A stretch of DNA of 45,022 bases from contig CAZXSK010000031.1 of NCBI GenBank assembly GCA_964642855.1, positions 1 through 45,022 on the forward strand, given 5' to 3'. The notes under the pieces were generated by a model. The model was given only the letters and a program-made list of their open reading frames with translations. It ran no database searches and was not told where the DNA came from. The position numbers and the translations under genes were made by a program. This document shows, piece after piece, positions 25,826-33,127 of this stretch; the stretch's first letter is position 1; every line of letters begins with the position of its first letter. The DNA comes from CAZXSK01 sp964642855. GTDB lineage: Bacteria; Planctomycetota; Phycisphaerae; SM23-33.

Positions 25826-25860
25826 TGCCCGTCGGGGACACTCCCCGGCGGGCATTGTTT
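25826..25860 (+). terminator. Rho-independent terminator after the barrel gene
   Basis: A 12-bp stem (25826-25837 with the CCCCGGCGGGCA arm ending at 25854) with one T-G wobble, followed by TTGTTT. Confidence 0.85.
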
Positions 25861-25908
25861 CTGGCGGGGGCGCTGCACCGTGAACCAGGCTGGCTGCGCT
25901 TCCCGGTC

Positions 25909-25937
25909 TTGCCCCCGGCAGGCGGTTCGGATAGGCT
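25909..25937 (+). promoter_or_regulatory. Candidate promoter of eda
   Basis: TTGCCC (25909-25914), 17 bases, TAGGCT (25932-25937). The predicted leader is about 30 bases and contains the AAGGAGA ribosome binding site. Confidence 0.5.
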
Positions 25938-25973
25938 GACGCCACCGACCGGAGACCAAGGAGAGATTCCGCA

Positions 25974-26633
25974 ATGTCAGACCGCGAAGCTACCGTAGCG
26001 AGGATGTGCGACAAGGGCATCGTTGCCGTCGTACGGGCCCAGAGCAGCGAGCAACTCATCGATGTCGCCGGCGCCCTGCTGGACGGAGGCGTTGACTGCA
26101 TCGAGATCACCATGACCACACCGAACGCGCTGCAGGTGATCGCCGATTGCCGCAAGGCCATGGGCGACAGCGCCCTGATCGGCGTGGGCAGCGTATTGAA
26201 CGCCAAGACGGCCGAAGACGCCATCGAGGCCGGTGCGCAGTACGTGGTTTCGCCGGTGTTCATGTCGGAGGTAATCATCACGGCCCACGCTGCGGGCCTG
26301 CCGTGCGTGCCCGGTGCGCTGACGCCTACCGAAATCCAGGACGCAACCAACGCCGGAGCCGACCTGGTGAAGGTCTTCCCGGGCGGGGCGTTCGGGCCGA
26401 GCTACTTCAAAGCCGTTCTCGCGCCCATGCCCCACCTGAAACTCACCCCCACCGGGGGCGTGAACGTCGAGACAGCCGCAGATTGGATCCGGGCCGGGGC
26501 CCAGACCCTCGGCGTGGGTTCGGCGCTGGTGACCAAAAGCGCGCTGGCATCGGGGAACATGGACGAGATCCGCGACCTCGCGGGGCAGTACGTCAAAATC
26601 GTAGCCGACACCCGGGCGGAGATGTCCGCCTGA
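25974..26633 (+). CDS. eda: KDPG/KHG aldolase
   Basis: 219-aa class I aldolase cleaving 2-keto-3-deoxy-6-phosphogluconate (or 4-hydroxy-2-oxoglutarate) to pyruvate and a second aldehyde, the last step of the Entner-Doudoroff and uronate routes. It shows GIVAVVRA, IEITMTTP with the catalytic Glu 44, GVGSV, YVVSPVF, the Schiff-base Lys 133 in DLVKVFPG, and LTPTGGVN. The length is normal. AAGGAGA precedes the ATG at 25974. No edd or uronate genes are adjacent, but the glycan enzymes nearby could supply sugar acids. It is probably co-transcribed with the membrane-protein gene 16 bases on. Confidence 0.94.
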   Translation: MSDREATVARMCDKGIVAVVRAQSSEQLIDVAGALLDGGVDCIEITMTTPNALQVIADCRKAMGDSALIGVGSVLNAKTAEDAIEAGAQYVVSPVFMSEVIITAHAAGLPCVPGALTPTEIQDATNAGADLVKVFPGGAFGPSYFKAVLAPMPHLKLTPTGGVNVETAADWIRAGAQTLGVGSALVTKSALASGNMDEIRDLAGQYVKIVADTRAEMSA

Positions 26634-26649
26634 TCAACCGGAGCGATCG

Positions 26650-27456
26650 ATGACCTCCACGGCCAAGCGACTGGCAGACGTTCTTGCGCGCAGGCCCGGC
26701 TGGGCGATGCTGACCGCCTCGCCCGAGCGCCTGTCGCACAGCAAGCCCGGGCGGTTCCGCCGCGGGTGGCTGGGCGTCGTCGGCGTGTCGCTGCTTGCGG
26801 GCCTGGCTGCCATGGCGATCCACGGCCTGGCGTGGAGGATCTTCGGCGAGAGGGGCATCGTCTCGTTGCCGTCGCTGGCCGCGGCAGGAGTGATGGTTGC
26901 CGGCCCGATGCGGCGCGGAATGGTCGAACTCTCCCGCCGGCTGGGTGGGCAGAGCCCCGCCGGCCAGGCGCTGGTCGCCACGTTGCTGGGTTTGCTCCTG
27001 GTGGGGGGCATCTCTTCGCTTCAGCCCCTGTTCTACAAGGCCGATCCCCAGATTCCGGCCTGGCTTGCCTGGATCCGCCCCGCCGCCAAGACCCATCGTG
27101 TGCTTCTGCTCATGCCCCTCTGGGGCGCGTGGGGAATGCTCGCGATCGGGCAATTCTGCAGGCCCGGCCAGAGCACCTGCCCCGCCGTGACTTCGTTGAT
27201 CCGTGGGTGCGGGCCGCTGGTTGTTGCTGTCCTGATGGGCCTGCTGATGTTCCTGACCATTCAGGCGATGGGCTTCCTGCCGTGGTGGCAGGTGGGCATC
27301 ACCGCGGCCACGATCGCCGGAGGCCTGATCGCAGGCATGGCGAGTTGCCGGCAGTCGGGAGGGCCCTCCGCCGGGGCGCTGCAGGCGACCGGAACGATGA
27401 CGCAACTGGTCTTCCTCCTGGCGGCAGTCGCCGGAGAGAATTTGCTGATCTCCTGA
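26650..27456 (+). CDS. Multi-pass membrane protein, function unknown
   Basis: 268-aa protein, not recognised. About seven hydrophobic segments can be seen (roughly residues 41-63, 72-90, 104-124, 149-168, 186-207, 212-232 and 245-265) after a basic 38-residue N-terminus that would stay in the cytoplasm. It contains small, regular segments rich in Gly, Ala and Leu and a motif pair PLWGAWGM and AIGQF. It has no signal peptide or known catalytic motif. It starts 16 bases after eda, with a weak GGAG, and ends 41 bases before purC, whose promoter lies at its very end. A transporter or Yip1-like membrane domain is possible, but this is only a guess. Confidence 0.75.
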   Translation: MTSTAKRLADVLARRPGWAMLTASPERLSHSKPGRFRRGWLGVVGVSLLAGLAAMAIHGLAWRIFGERGIVSLPSLAAAGVMVAGPMRRGMVELSRRLGGQSPAGQALVATLLGLLLVGGISSLQPLFYKADPQIPAWLAWIRPAAKTHRVLLLMPLWGAWGMLAIGQFCRPGQSTCPAVTSLIRGCGPLVVAVLMGLLMFLTIQAMGFLPWWQVGITAATIAGGLIAGMASCRQSGGPSAGALQATGTMTQLVFLLAAVAGENLLIS

Positions 27457-27459
27457 CCC

Positions 27460-27489
27460 TTGACGCCCGCCGTCGAGAGCGGGTAGAAC
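27460..27489 (+). promoter_or_regulatory. Candidate promoter of purC
   Basis: TTGACG (27460-27465), 18 bases, TAGAAC (27484-27489). The expected start of transcription (27496-27498) coincides with the purC ATG at 27498, and no ribosome binding site exists there. This suggests leaderless translation. Confidence 0.55.
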
Positions 27490-27497
27490 CACGCATT

Positions 27498-28394
27498 ATG
27501 AAAAGCACAGCCTTGCTGACAACTTCGCTGGGTGATTACCCGAAACGATCCGGCAAAGTCCGCGACATCTACGAGCTGCCCGAGGGCCTGCTGATCGTGG
27601 CTACCGACCGCATCAGCGCGTTCGACGTGGTCATGCCCAACGGCGTGCCCGACAAGGGACGTGTGCTCACCCAGATCAGCCTGTTCTGGTTCGATCTGCT
27701 CGCAGACGTCATGCCGAACCACCTGATCTCCGGCGCGATGAAGGACCTGCCCGACGACCTCCGCAAAGAAGAGGAAATCGACGGCCGGTTCATGCTCTGC
27801 CGGAAGACCGAGGTCGTACCCATCGAATGCGTGGTGCGGGGCTACCTCGCCGGTTCGGGCTGGCGGGAATACAAGGAGCACGGAACCGTCTGCGGCATCG
27901 AGCTGCCCAGCGGCCTCAAGCAGTCCGAGAAGCTGCCCGAGCCGATCTTCACCCCGGCCACCAAGGCTGAGACAGGACACGACGAAAATATCTCCTTCGA
28001 GCAGGCGTGCGAAATCGCCGGCGAAGACGTAATGACCACGCTCCGCGACAAGTCGCTGGAGATCTATGCCCGCGGGAGGGACCATGCCGCCGAGCGTGGG
28101 ATCATCCTGGCCGACACGAAGTTCGAGTTCGGCCGCGATGCCGACGGAAAGCTGATCCTCATCGACGAAGTCCTCACGCCGGATTCCTCGCGTTTCTGGC
28201 CGGCAGCCTCCTACAAGCCCGGCAAGGCCCAGCCGAGCTTCGACAAGCAGTACGTCCGCGATTACCTCGACGACGTCGGCTTCGACCATCAGCCTCCGGG
28301 CCCGGTCCTGCCCGGCGAGGTCGTCCAGAAAACGCGCGACAAGTACATCGACGCATACAAGAAGCTCACCGGCCAGAAGTTCCCCTGGGCCTGA
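27498..28394 (+). CDS. purC: SAICAR synthetase
   Basis: 298-aa purine enzyme joining aspartate to CAIR with ATP. The motifs match the long form of the family: KRSGKVRDIYELPEG, ATDRISAFDVVMPNGVPDKG, CVVRGYLAGSGWREY, FTPATKAETGHDENIS and, near the C-terminus, LADTKFEFG, LIDEVLTPDSSRFWP and SFDKQYVRDYL. The length is normal for this form. The start at 27498 gives the standard N-terminus and has a promoter immediately upstream but no ribosome binding site. A short GC hairpin without T-run (28407-28423) follows the stop. Confidence 0.96.
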   Translation: MKSTALLTTSLGDYPKRSGKVRDIYELPEGLLIVATDRISAFDVVMPNGVPDKGRVLTQISLFWFDLLADVMPNHLISGAMKDLPDDLRKEEEIDGRFMLCRKTEVVPIECVVRGYLAGSGWREYKEHGTVCGIELPSGLKQSEKLPEPIFTPATKAETGHDENISFEQACEIAGEDVMTTLRDKSLEIYARGRDHAAERGIILADTKFEFGRDADGKLILIDEVLTPDSSRFWPAASYKPGKAQPSFDKQYVRDYLDDVGFDHQPPGPVLPGEVVQKTRDKYIDAYKKLTGQKFPWA

Positions 28395-28465
28395 AAGCCG
28401 ACAGCGGGTGCCCCGGGGGCGCCTCTCACACGTCGAAGCGATCCTTCCTGACGCCGGTGCGCCCG

Positions 28466-28494
28466 TAGACGACTTTCCACCATGCGGATATAAT
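28466..28494 (+). promoter_or_regulatory. Promoter of the small PEP-CTERM gene
   Basis: A perfect TATAAT (28489-28494) lies 17 bases after TAGACG (28466-28471; four of six consensus bases). The ~129-base leader carries two tight hairpins: CCGGCC-GAAG-GGCCGG (28528-28543) and CGGGCT-TGCC-AGCCCG (28555-28570). No known riboswitch was recognised in it. Confidence 0.65.
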
Positions 28495-28630
28495 CTCTGA
28501 CAGTCATCGCACCGGCTTGACGCCGCGCCGGCCGAAGGGCCGGGACCCGATCGGCGGGCTTGCCAGCCCGGTCGACCTGACGGTGGAGAATCCGAAGGCA
28601 AGGGCGCATCCGCACGGAAGGGAAAAGTCC

Positions 28631-29364
28631 ATGGGGTATGCATCCCGCGCTGTCGTGAGTGTCATCGCTCTGTCTGTGCTTGCTGCTGTCGCACCGGCGC
28701 AGACCGAGTGGATCAAGTCGCCCGCCTCGCCGGGCAACTGGGGGACATCCTACAACTGGTCCCCGGACGAGCCGACGTACAACTACAACGATCCGACCGG
28801 CCAGGCGTTCATCGACAATGGTGGCACGGCGCGCGTGACCCTCGAGGGCGAGGAGGCGTACCTGCTTTTCCTGGGTTCCGAGTCGGGCACCTCCGGAAAT
28901 GTCTTGCTGGAGTCGGGCAGCCTGGCCACCGCAAGTGCCTACATCGGGGCCAACGGCGACGGTTCGCTGACGCAGTCGGGGGGCAGCTTTTCGGCCTCTT
29001 ACCTCCTGTACGCCGGCGCAGCTGGCGGGTCGACCGGCTCACTGACCCTCACCGGAGACGGGCGCGTCAGCGAAGGGGACCTGGCGATCCTGGCTGCCCA
29101 CTGNNNNNNNNNNNNNNNNNNNNNNNNNNNNNNNNNNNNNNNNNNNNNNNNNNNNNNNNNNNNNNNNNNNNNNNNNNNNNNNNNNNNNNNNNNNNNNNNN
29201 NNNTCACCGGAGACGGGCGCGTCAGCGAAGGGGACCTGGCGATCCTGGCTGCCCACTGGCAGGAGGGGGCGATGGTGATTCCGCCGTCGATGATCCCCGA
29301 GCCGGCGACGGTGTCGCTGCTGGCTGTCGGGCTGGTCGGCATGATCGCCTGCAGGCGAGGGTGA
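28631..29364 (+). CDS. Small PEP-CTERM surface protein with dockerin-like segment (split by a gap)
   Basis: Exported protein: signal peptide to about APA-QTE (residue 24), then a region with adhesin-like Gly/Ser repeats (GNVLLESGSLATASAYIG, GSLTQSGGSFSASYLLY), a dockerin-like segment GDGRVSEGDLAILAAHW and a PEP-CTERM tail (PEPATVSLL, hydrophobic stretch, CRRG). A 100-N gap (29104-29203) interrupts it. Collapsing the gap and one copy of the 55-base flanking repeat restores a 192-aa frame. However, dockerins usually come as two copies of this segment, so a second copy or further repeats may really be missing. AAGGG lies before the ATG. PEP-CTERM tails are sorted by exosortase, and dockerins bind cohesin-like partners. 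The function of this protein is unknown. Confidence 0.78.
29049..29258. other. Assembly gap 2 with duplicated flanks
   Basis: One hundred N (29104-29203) are flanked by an identical 55 bases, at 29049-29103 and 29204-29258. Removing the N run and one copy (155 bases) restores the frame of the PEP-CTERM gene. The repeated piece encodes the dockerin-like segment, so it may be either a simple contig overlap or a true tandem repeat that the assembler could not resolve. Confidence 0.9.
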
Positions 29365-29389
29365 ACAACCCGACGGTTCATCGCGTTTC

Positions 29390-30007
29390 TTACATCACGC
29401 CGTCGATGAGATCGGTCGCTGCCGGTCCGCAGGCTGCGAGAAGATACTTCGCCAGCTGCGAGTGCGGCCGGTGTGGGAAAGCTTGCTTCAGTCCGCGAGC
29501 GATCGTTCGCAGGTATGCTGCGGAAGGTTCGCCCTGGTGAGCGTGCAGATCGTCCGAACTGGTGAGGGTGATCACCGGTAGGCCGTCGCGGTCGGGATGT
29601 CTGCAGACCAGCCCGTACCAGCCCTCGCAGGCCACCACCGACGCACCGGCCGCCAGGGCGAAGGGGTTGAGAGAGACCGAGCCCGGCGACAGGTGGTTCT
29701 CCTGGGCGAGAACGTCCTCCATCTGCCTCGGCGTGATGCGATACAGCCTCGCCAGTGAGGTGTGAGACTTCTGCCGGGGGTCGAGAAACGCCACGGCGGC
29801 ACCCCACGTTCGCGAATGGCGGGCGAACAGCAGCCTCCCCGGGATCTCAGCCGCCTCGCAGGCCGTAGGCGGCGAGGGGTCTCGCGCTCCGGGATTGGCC
29901 CTCAGGGCCCCGGGCGGTTTACCTCCGGCCAGGTAACACGCGAACCGCTCGTAGAGCAGGTTCGAGCCGTAGGCGGCGTACCAGACCGCGTGGGGGGAGT
30001 CGGTCAC
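29390..30007 (-). CDS. GGCT-fold protein (gamma-glutamylcyclotransferase-like)
   Basis: 205-aa protein. The GTG start at 30007 overlaps the stop of the CPBP gene (GTGA) and places the family motif WYAAYGSNLLYERF at residues 9-22. YGSN is the substrate-binding loop of gamma-glutamylcyclotransferase-like folds. Further motifs shared with an actinobacterial/planctomycete subgroup are ARDPSPPT, WGAAVAFLDP, APSAAYLRTI-like PSAAYLRTIARGL and SQLAKYLLA. Some databases label this subgroup histone deacetylase, which the sequence does not support. The probable catalytic acid may be the Glu of LAQENHL; this is unproven. It is the last gene of the minus-strand operon that begins at 32706. The substrate is unknown. 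Confidence 0.75.
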   Translation of the reverse strand: MTDSPHAVWYAAYGSNLLYERFACYLAGGKPPGALRANPGARDPSPPTACEAAEIPGRLLFARHSRTWGAAVAFLDPRQKSHTSLARLYRITPRQMEDVLAQENHLSPGSVSLNPFALAAGASVVACEGWYGLVCRHPDRDGLPVITLTSSDDLHAHQGEPSAAYLRTIARGLKQAFPHRPHSQLAKYLLAACGPAATDLIDGVM

Positions 30008-30759
30008 GACGAGCCCACCGTCAGGAGGTGGAAGACGTTCCACGCCACGTGGGACACCACCGCCACGCCGAAGCCCCGGTAGACCAGCAACGTGCCCCAT
30101 AGCACGCCCGCCGGCGCGAGGAACAGGAACTGGGGCCAATTGAAGGCCAGCCGTCCCCCGAAGATGCCCAGGTCGAAATGCGCCAGCGCGAAGATCGTCG
30201 CGCTGACGACCACCGCTGCGCCGGTCGCAATGCCCTCGGGGGCGGAGAACACGTCGACAGCCAGTACCAGCAGCAGCCCGATCAACACCAGCCGGAAGAC
30301 GAACTCCTCGTAGATCCCGCTGCCGATCTCCAGGAAGAGCTTCTGGGCGAAGTCGTCCGTGGCAGGCTGGGACGTCGATGCAGCCAGCGTTGCGTCGCGG
30401 ACGTAGCGAAGCGCCATCAGCGGGACGGTCCAGGCGATGCCTTCGGCGACGATTCCCCCAGCGACCAGCGGCTGGATGCGCCACCGGTCGCGACGGAATG
30501 CGTGCTGGATGAGCAGAACAGCCACCACGATCACCGGGGAGATCAGCCAGGCTGCGGCTCCGAAGTACCCGAGGATCGCGTTGAGCGGGTAGTACGGGCT
30601 GGCCGTCGCCCCCGACAGCCAGAAGCCCAGGTGGAAGGCGATCATTATCGGCCCGACGACCGTCAGAGAATTCAGCGGACGCTGCGTGTCGGCGAGATAG
30701 CCTTCGCGGGGTCCGGATCGCCGGGGCGTGTCGCGACGTTTGGTGGATCGGTTGGCCAT
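30004..30759 (-). CDS. CPBP-family intramembrane metalloprotease
   Basis: 251-aa inner-membrane protein of the CAAX protease/bacteriocin-processing (Abi, CPBP) family. It has several hydrophobic segments and the three family motifs in order: EEFVFR, FALAH and HVAWN, which carry the catalytic Glu and the metal-binding His residues. Bacterial members cleave or bind membrane peptides; the target here is unknown. The ATG at 30759 was chosen because it gives a short basic N-terminus before the first helix; no strong ribosome binding site was seen. It starts seven bases after the HhH gene and overlaps the GGCT-like gene by four bases. Confidence 0.88.
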   Translation of the reverse strand: MANRSTKRRDTPRRSGPREGYLADTQRPLNSLTVVGPIMIAFHLGFWLSGATASPYYPLNAILGYFGAAAWLISPVIVVAVLLIQHAFRRDRWRIQPLVAGGIVAEGIAWTVPLMALRYVRDATLAASTSQPATDDFAQKLFLEIGSGIYEEFVFRLVLIGLLLVLAVDVFSAPEGIATGAAVVVSATIFALAHFDLGIFGGRLAFNWPQFLFLAPAGVLWGTLLVYRGFGVAVVSHVAWNVFHLLTVGSS

Positions 30760-30766
30760 GGGGGTA

Positions 30767-31177
30767 TTATGGCGATTCGTCGGGGTCGGGCAACGGGCGG
30801 TCGCTCGGGGACAGGTCCAGCAGGGGGCGCATCTTTTCGATGGTCCGCTCACCGATGCCCTTGACGCGGGAGAGGTCTTCGGGCGTCCGGAACGCATCGG
30901 GCCCCCGGGCGGTGCGGTAACGGATGATCTCTTCGGCCAGTGCTCGACCCACGCCGGGCAGGCGCATCAGCGAAGCCAGCGGCGCGGTGTTGGGGTTGAC
31001 CCGCTCTCCCAAGGCTGCCTCCCGCTGCGGCGAGGGCGGCCGGTCGTAGGGGTGGGCAGAGCGATTCCGGGTCGCGAGGATCGCCACGCCCGCCGCGACG
31101 GACGCCAGCACGATCAGGGCCGCCAGGTCGCGCCGGCTCCAGGAGAACTCGTAACGCTGCCGTCGCGGGGCGGTCAT
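30767..31177 (-). CDS. ComEA-like helix-hairpin-helix protein
   Basis: 136-aa protein with one N-terminal membrane helix (about residues 17-36), a proline-rich linker, and two helix-hairpin-helix motifs: VNPNTAPLASLMRLPGVGRALAEEII and, later, FRTPEDLSRVKGIGERTIEKM. ComEA proteins are membrane-tethered receptors for double-stranded DNA in natural transformation; small planctomycete forms may instead act in general DNA binding. No comEC or other competence gene is nearby. The ATG overlaps the stop of the GH10-like gene (ATGA), so it is translationally coupled to that gene, an odd pairing. Confidence 0.88.
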   Translation of the reverse strand: MTAPRRQRYEFSWSRRDLAALIVLASVAAGVAILATRNRSAHPYDRPPSPQREAALGERVNPNTAPLASLMRLPGVGRALAEEIIRYRTARGPDAFRTPEDLSRVKGIGERTIEKMRPLLDLSPSDRPLPDPDESP

Positions 31178-32706
31178 TGCGGGGGTCTGGTCGGGCCCTT
31201 GCCGCGAGGTCCGGAGGACAGGAACGCCCGGAAGTTCCGCAGTTCGCGGTAGGCGAGCTTGGGCTCGAGGTCGTTGCGGCAGAGCCCGCCGTGAGGAACG
31301 TAGTGCCCTTCATAGTCGGCCAGGTCGCGCCAGCAGATGCTCTCGATGTACGGTTTGGAGATGCAGACCCGCGCGAAGGCCTGCAGCCATTCCGCCTGGA
31401 GTCGCTGGGTCCACTCGGCGTGCCAGCGTCCGGCTTCGGTGACCGATTCCTGACCGTCCCAGGCGTCCCAGGCGTCCGGCGAGGTGCCCGAGGGCACCTG
31501 GGCGGAAGTCACGTGGACGCTCTTGGCCATGCCGGCGAATTCATCCAGCAGCGAACTGATTTCCAGCAGATCGCGAACGAAATGCCCGTCGACGGGCACG
31601 CCCATGTGCATCTGCAGGCCGAAGGCGTCGAACTTCACGCCGCTCTGAACGGCCATGTCCGCATACAGCAACGGGGGAATGGTCCGTTGGTTGCGGGCGT
31701 AGTACTCTCCCCAGGGCATGGCCAGGTCGATCACGACCTGGGCGTTGGGGGCGAGTTTCTTGACGACCAGGCAGGTCATGCGTGTCAGCTCCATGAGCTG
31801 GTCGAAGTTCAGATTGAAGCTGTTGTGTGCGTGGATCCCCGAGACGACCTTCCACACCGACACCTGTCGCTTGTACCGCGTGACCACGCGTTGGATGTGC
31901 TCGTAGATCAGGTCGCGAACGGTCTCGTAGTCGTGCTCCCAGATGTACAGCCACTCGGGCAGGTGAACCGTCTCGAAACTCAGCAGGGGCCCGGCGTGGA
32001 TACGCTTCTTGTTCCGCGAAGCCCAGTTGACCCAGGCGTCGATCTGGCTGTACTTGTACTGGTGCTCCTTGGGCTCGATGAGTTTCCAGGGCGTGGGCAC
32101 GGTGATGAAGTCGAACGCGTCGCGAAGCCGCTGGGCGTAATCGTCGCCCATCGAGAGCATGTCGACCTTGGACCCGAACAACGGTCGCCAGGTCGGGCTG
32201 GGCGAACTCCTGCGCCTGCCCAGCAGGATTTCGGCGTGGAAGAGAGACATCTTCTCGCCCAGCGTTACCGCCTGGGCGAGGCACTCATCGGCACGGCGGG
32301 CGGCTTCGGGCGGGTCGTCGCATTTGAGCGCCTCGATGAACGTCCCGCGAACCCGGTGGAATTCGTCGTTCAGCGGGCCGGCTTCGGGGTAATCGAACAG
32401 GCCCCATTCCTCGCGCTTCTGGGCGATCAGGCAGACCCTCCGGCGGGCGAGTTCGATATTCAGGTTGTAGGGCTCCTGGCGTTCCGGAAGGCGGGTGGTC
32501 GAGAGCATGAACCGCCCGGAGGGTCCGGCGTCCCACAGCAGCGCCAGGCCGCAGGCGCCCGGCACGCGTTTGATGCACGACACCTGCCCCTCGTCGACGA
32601 CGAGGTCGGCCCGGACGGGGATCATGTCCTGCCCGAAAGCGTACGCGCCGTCGAGGTCGATCCCCTGAAGCGGCTGGCCGTTCTGGTAGGCGTCGAAGCG
32701 AAGCAT
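31174..32706 (-). CDS. GH10-fold protein lacking both catalytic glutamates
   Basis: 510-aa protein. The N-terminal ~170 residues form a beta-rich domain with DGAYAFGQDMIPVRADL and LWDAGPSGRFML. From about residue 180 the chain follows the GH10 xylanase barrel: a FITVPTPWKLIEPKEHQYKY stretch, then IDAWVNWASRN, LPEWLYIWEHD, RYKRQVSVWKVVSG, and FGLQMHMGVPV near residue 365. The acid/base site (WDVVNE in active enzymes) is WKVVSG with Gly 290, and the nucleophile site (ITELD) is VTSAQ with Ser 401. It is therefore probably not a normal xylanase and may be a carbohydrate-binding relative. No signal peptide was found. The ATG at 32706 follows AAAGGG. It leads a four-gene operon with a promoter at 32858-32885. 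Confidence 0.85.
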   Translation of the reverse strand: MLRFDAYQNGQPLQGIDLDGAYAFGQDMIPVRADLVVDEGQVSCIKRVPGACGLALLWDAGPSGRFMLSTTRLPERQEPYNLNIELARRRVCLIAQKREEWGLFDYPEAGPLNDEFHRVRGTFIEALKCDDPPEAARRADECLAQAVTLGEKMSLFHAEILLGRRRSSPSPTWRPLFGSKVDMLSMGDDYAQRLRDAFDFITVPTPWKLIEPKEHQYKYSQIDAWVNWASRNKKRIHAGPLLSFETVHLPEWLYIWEHDYETVRDLIYEHIQRVVTRYKRQVSVWKVVSGIHAHNSFNLNFDQLMELTRMTCLVVKKLAPNAQVVIDLAMPWGEYYARNQRTIPPLLYADMAVQSGVKFDAFGLQMHMGVPVDGHFVRDLLEISSLLDEFAGMAKSVHVTSAQVPSGTSPDAWDAWDGQESVTEAGRWHAEWTQRLQAEWLQAFARVCISKPYIESICWRDLADYEGHYVPHGGLCRNDLEPKLAYRELRNFRAFLSSGPRGKGPTRPPQ

Positions 32707-32857
32707 AGGGCCCTTTGCGGAGAAGCTCTTGTCGGCCCGGCGATTCACGCGATCGGCAGGCTCCCGTTCGTGCGGCCTGCGGCGCAGAGGCATTCGCGCA
32801 AGACAGGTCCTCACGCCGCGGCGTTGCCCCACGGTTCGGGCCCGGGGGCAGGGACCC

Positions 32858-32885
32858 ATTATAGTTGCCCCGGCGGGCTTGGCAA
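32858..32885 (-). promoter_or_regulatory. Sigma70-type promoter of the GH10-HhH-CPBP-GGCT operon
   Basis: On the minus strand TTGCCA (32880-32885), 16 bases, and a perfect TATAAT (32858-32863). The predicted start is near 32851. No other promoter is seen between the four genes, which overlap or nearly touch. Confidence 0.7.
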
Positions 32886-33040
32886 CCATAGATGGTCCGC
32901 CGAACGTCGGCACGATTCCCCCGCACAAAAGATCGAAGTGCAAGGATCGCAAGAAGTTGGACCCAGAATCGGAATTCTCTGCGCAAGGCCTGTACTGATC
33001 GGGATTTGCCCGACCCACAAGACGTATCGTAGGTTTCATC

Positions 33041-33106
33041 CGGAGGGACGGCCGCGTCGACCGGGGCGGAGCCCCTGTCCCGGTCGGCGCGGGGACGGAC
33101 CCTCCG
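33041..33106 (+). promoter_or_regulatory. Long rod-like hairpin in the leader of the GGDEF gene
   Basis: Three nested stems: CGGAGGG (33041-33047) with CCCTCCG (33100-33106), CCGCG (33052-33056) with CGCGG (33088-33092), and GACCGGG (33059-33065) with CCCGGTC (33079-33085). The element ends eight or nine bases before the ribosome binding site at 33115-33120. It could be an RNA switch or a stem protecting the message; no known family was recognised. Confidence 0.45.
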
Positions 33107-33127
33107 CGGGTGCAGAAAGGGTACTGC

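Larger units (their letters stand above)
32707..33127. other. 421-base divergent region
   Basis: It holds the minus-strand promoter of the GH10 operon (32858-32885), its ~145-base leader (32707-32851), and on the plus side a long folded element (33041-33106) just before the diguanylate cyclase gene. No coding sequence is supported here. Confidence 0.6.

Noticed and set aside
29049..29258. Direct repeats as target-site duplications of a mobile element
   Set aside because: The repeats flank runs of exactly 100 N, and collapse restores reading frames, so they come from assembly. No transposase is present in the window.
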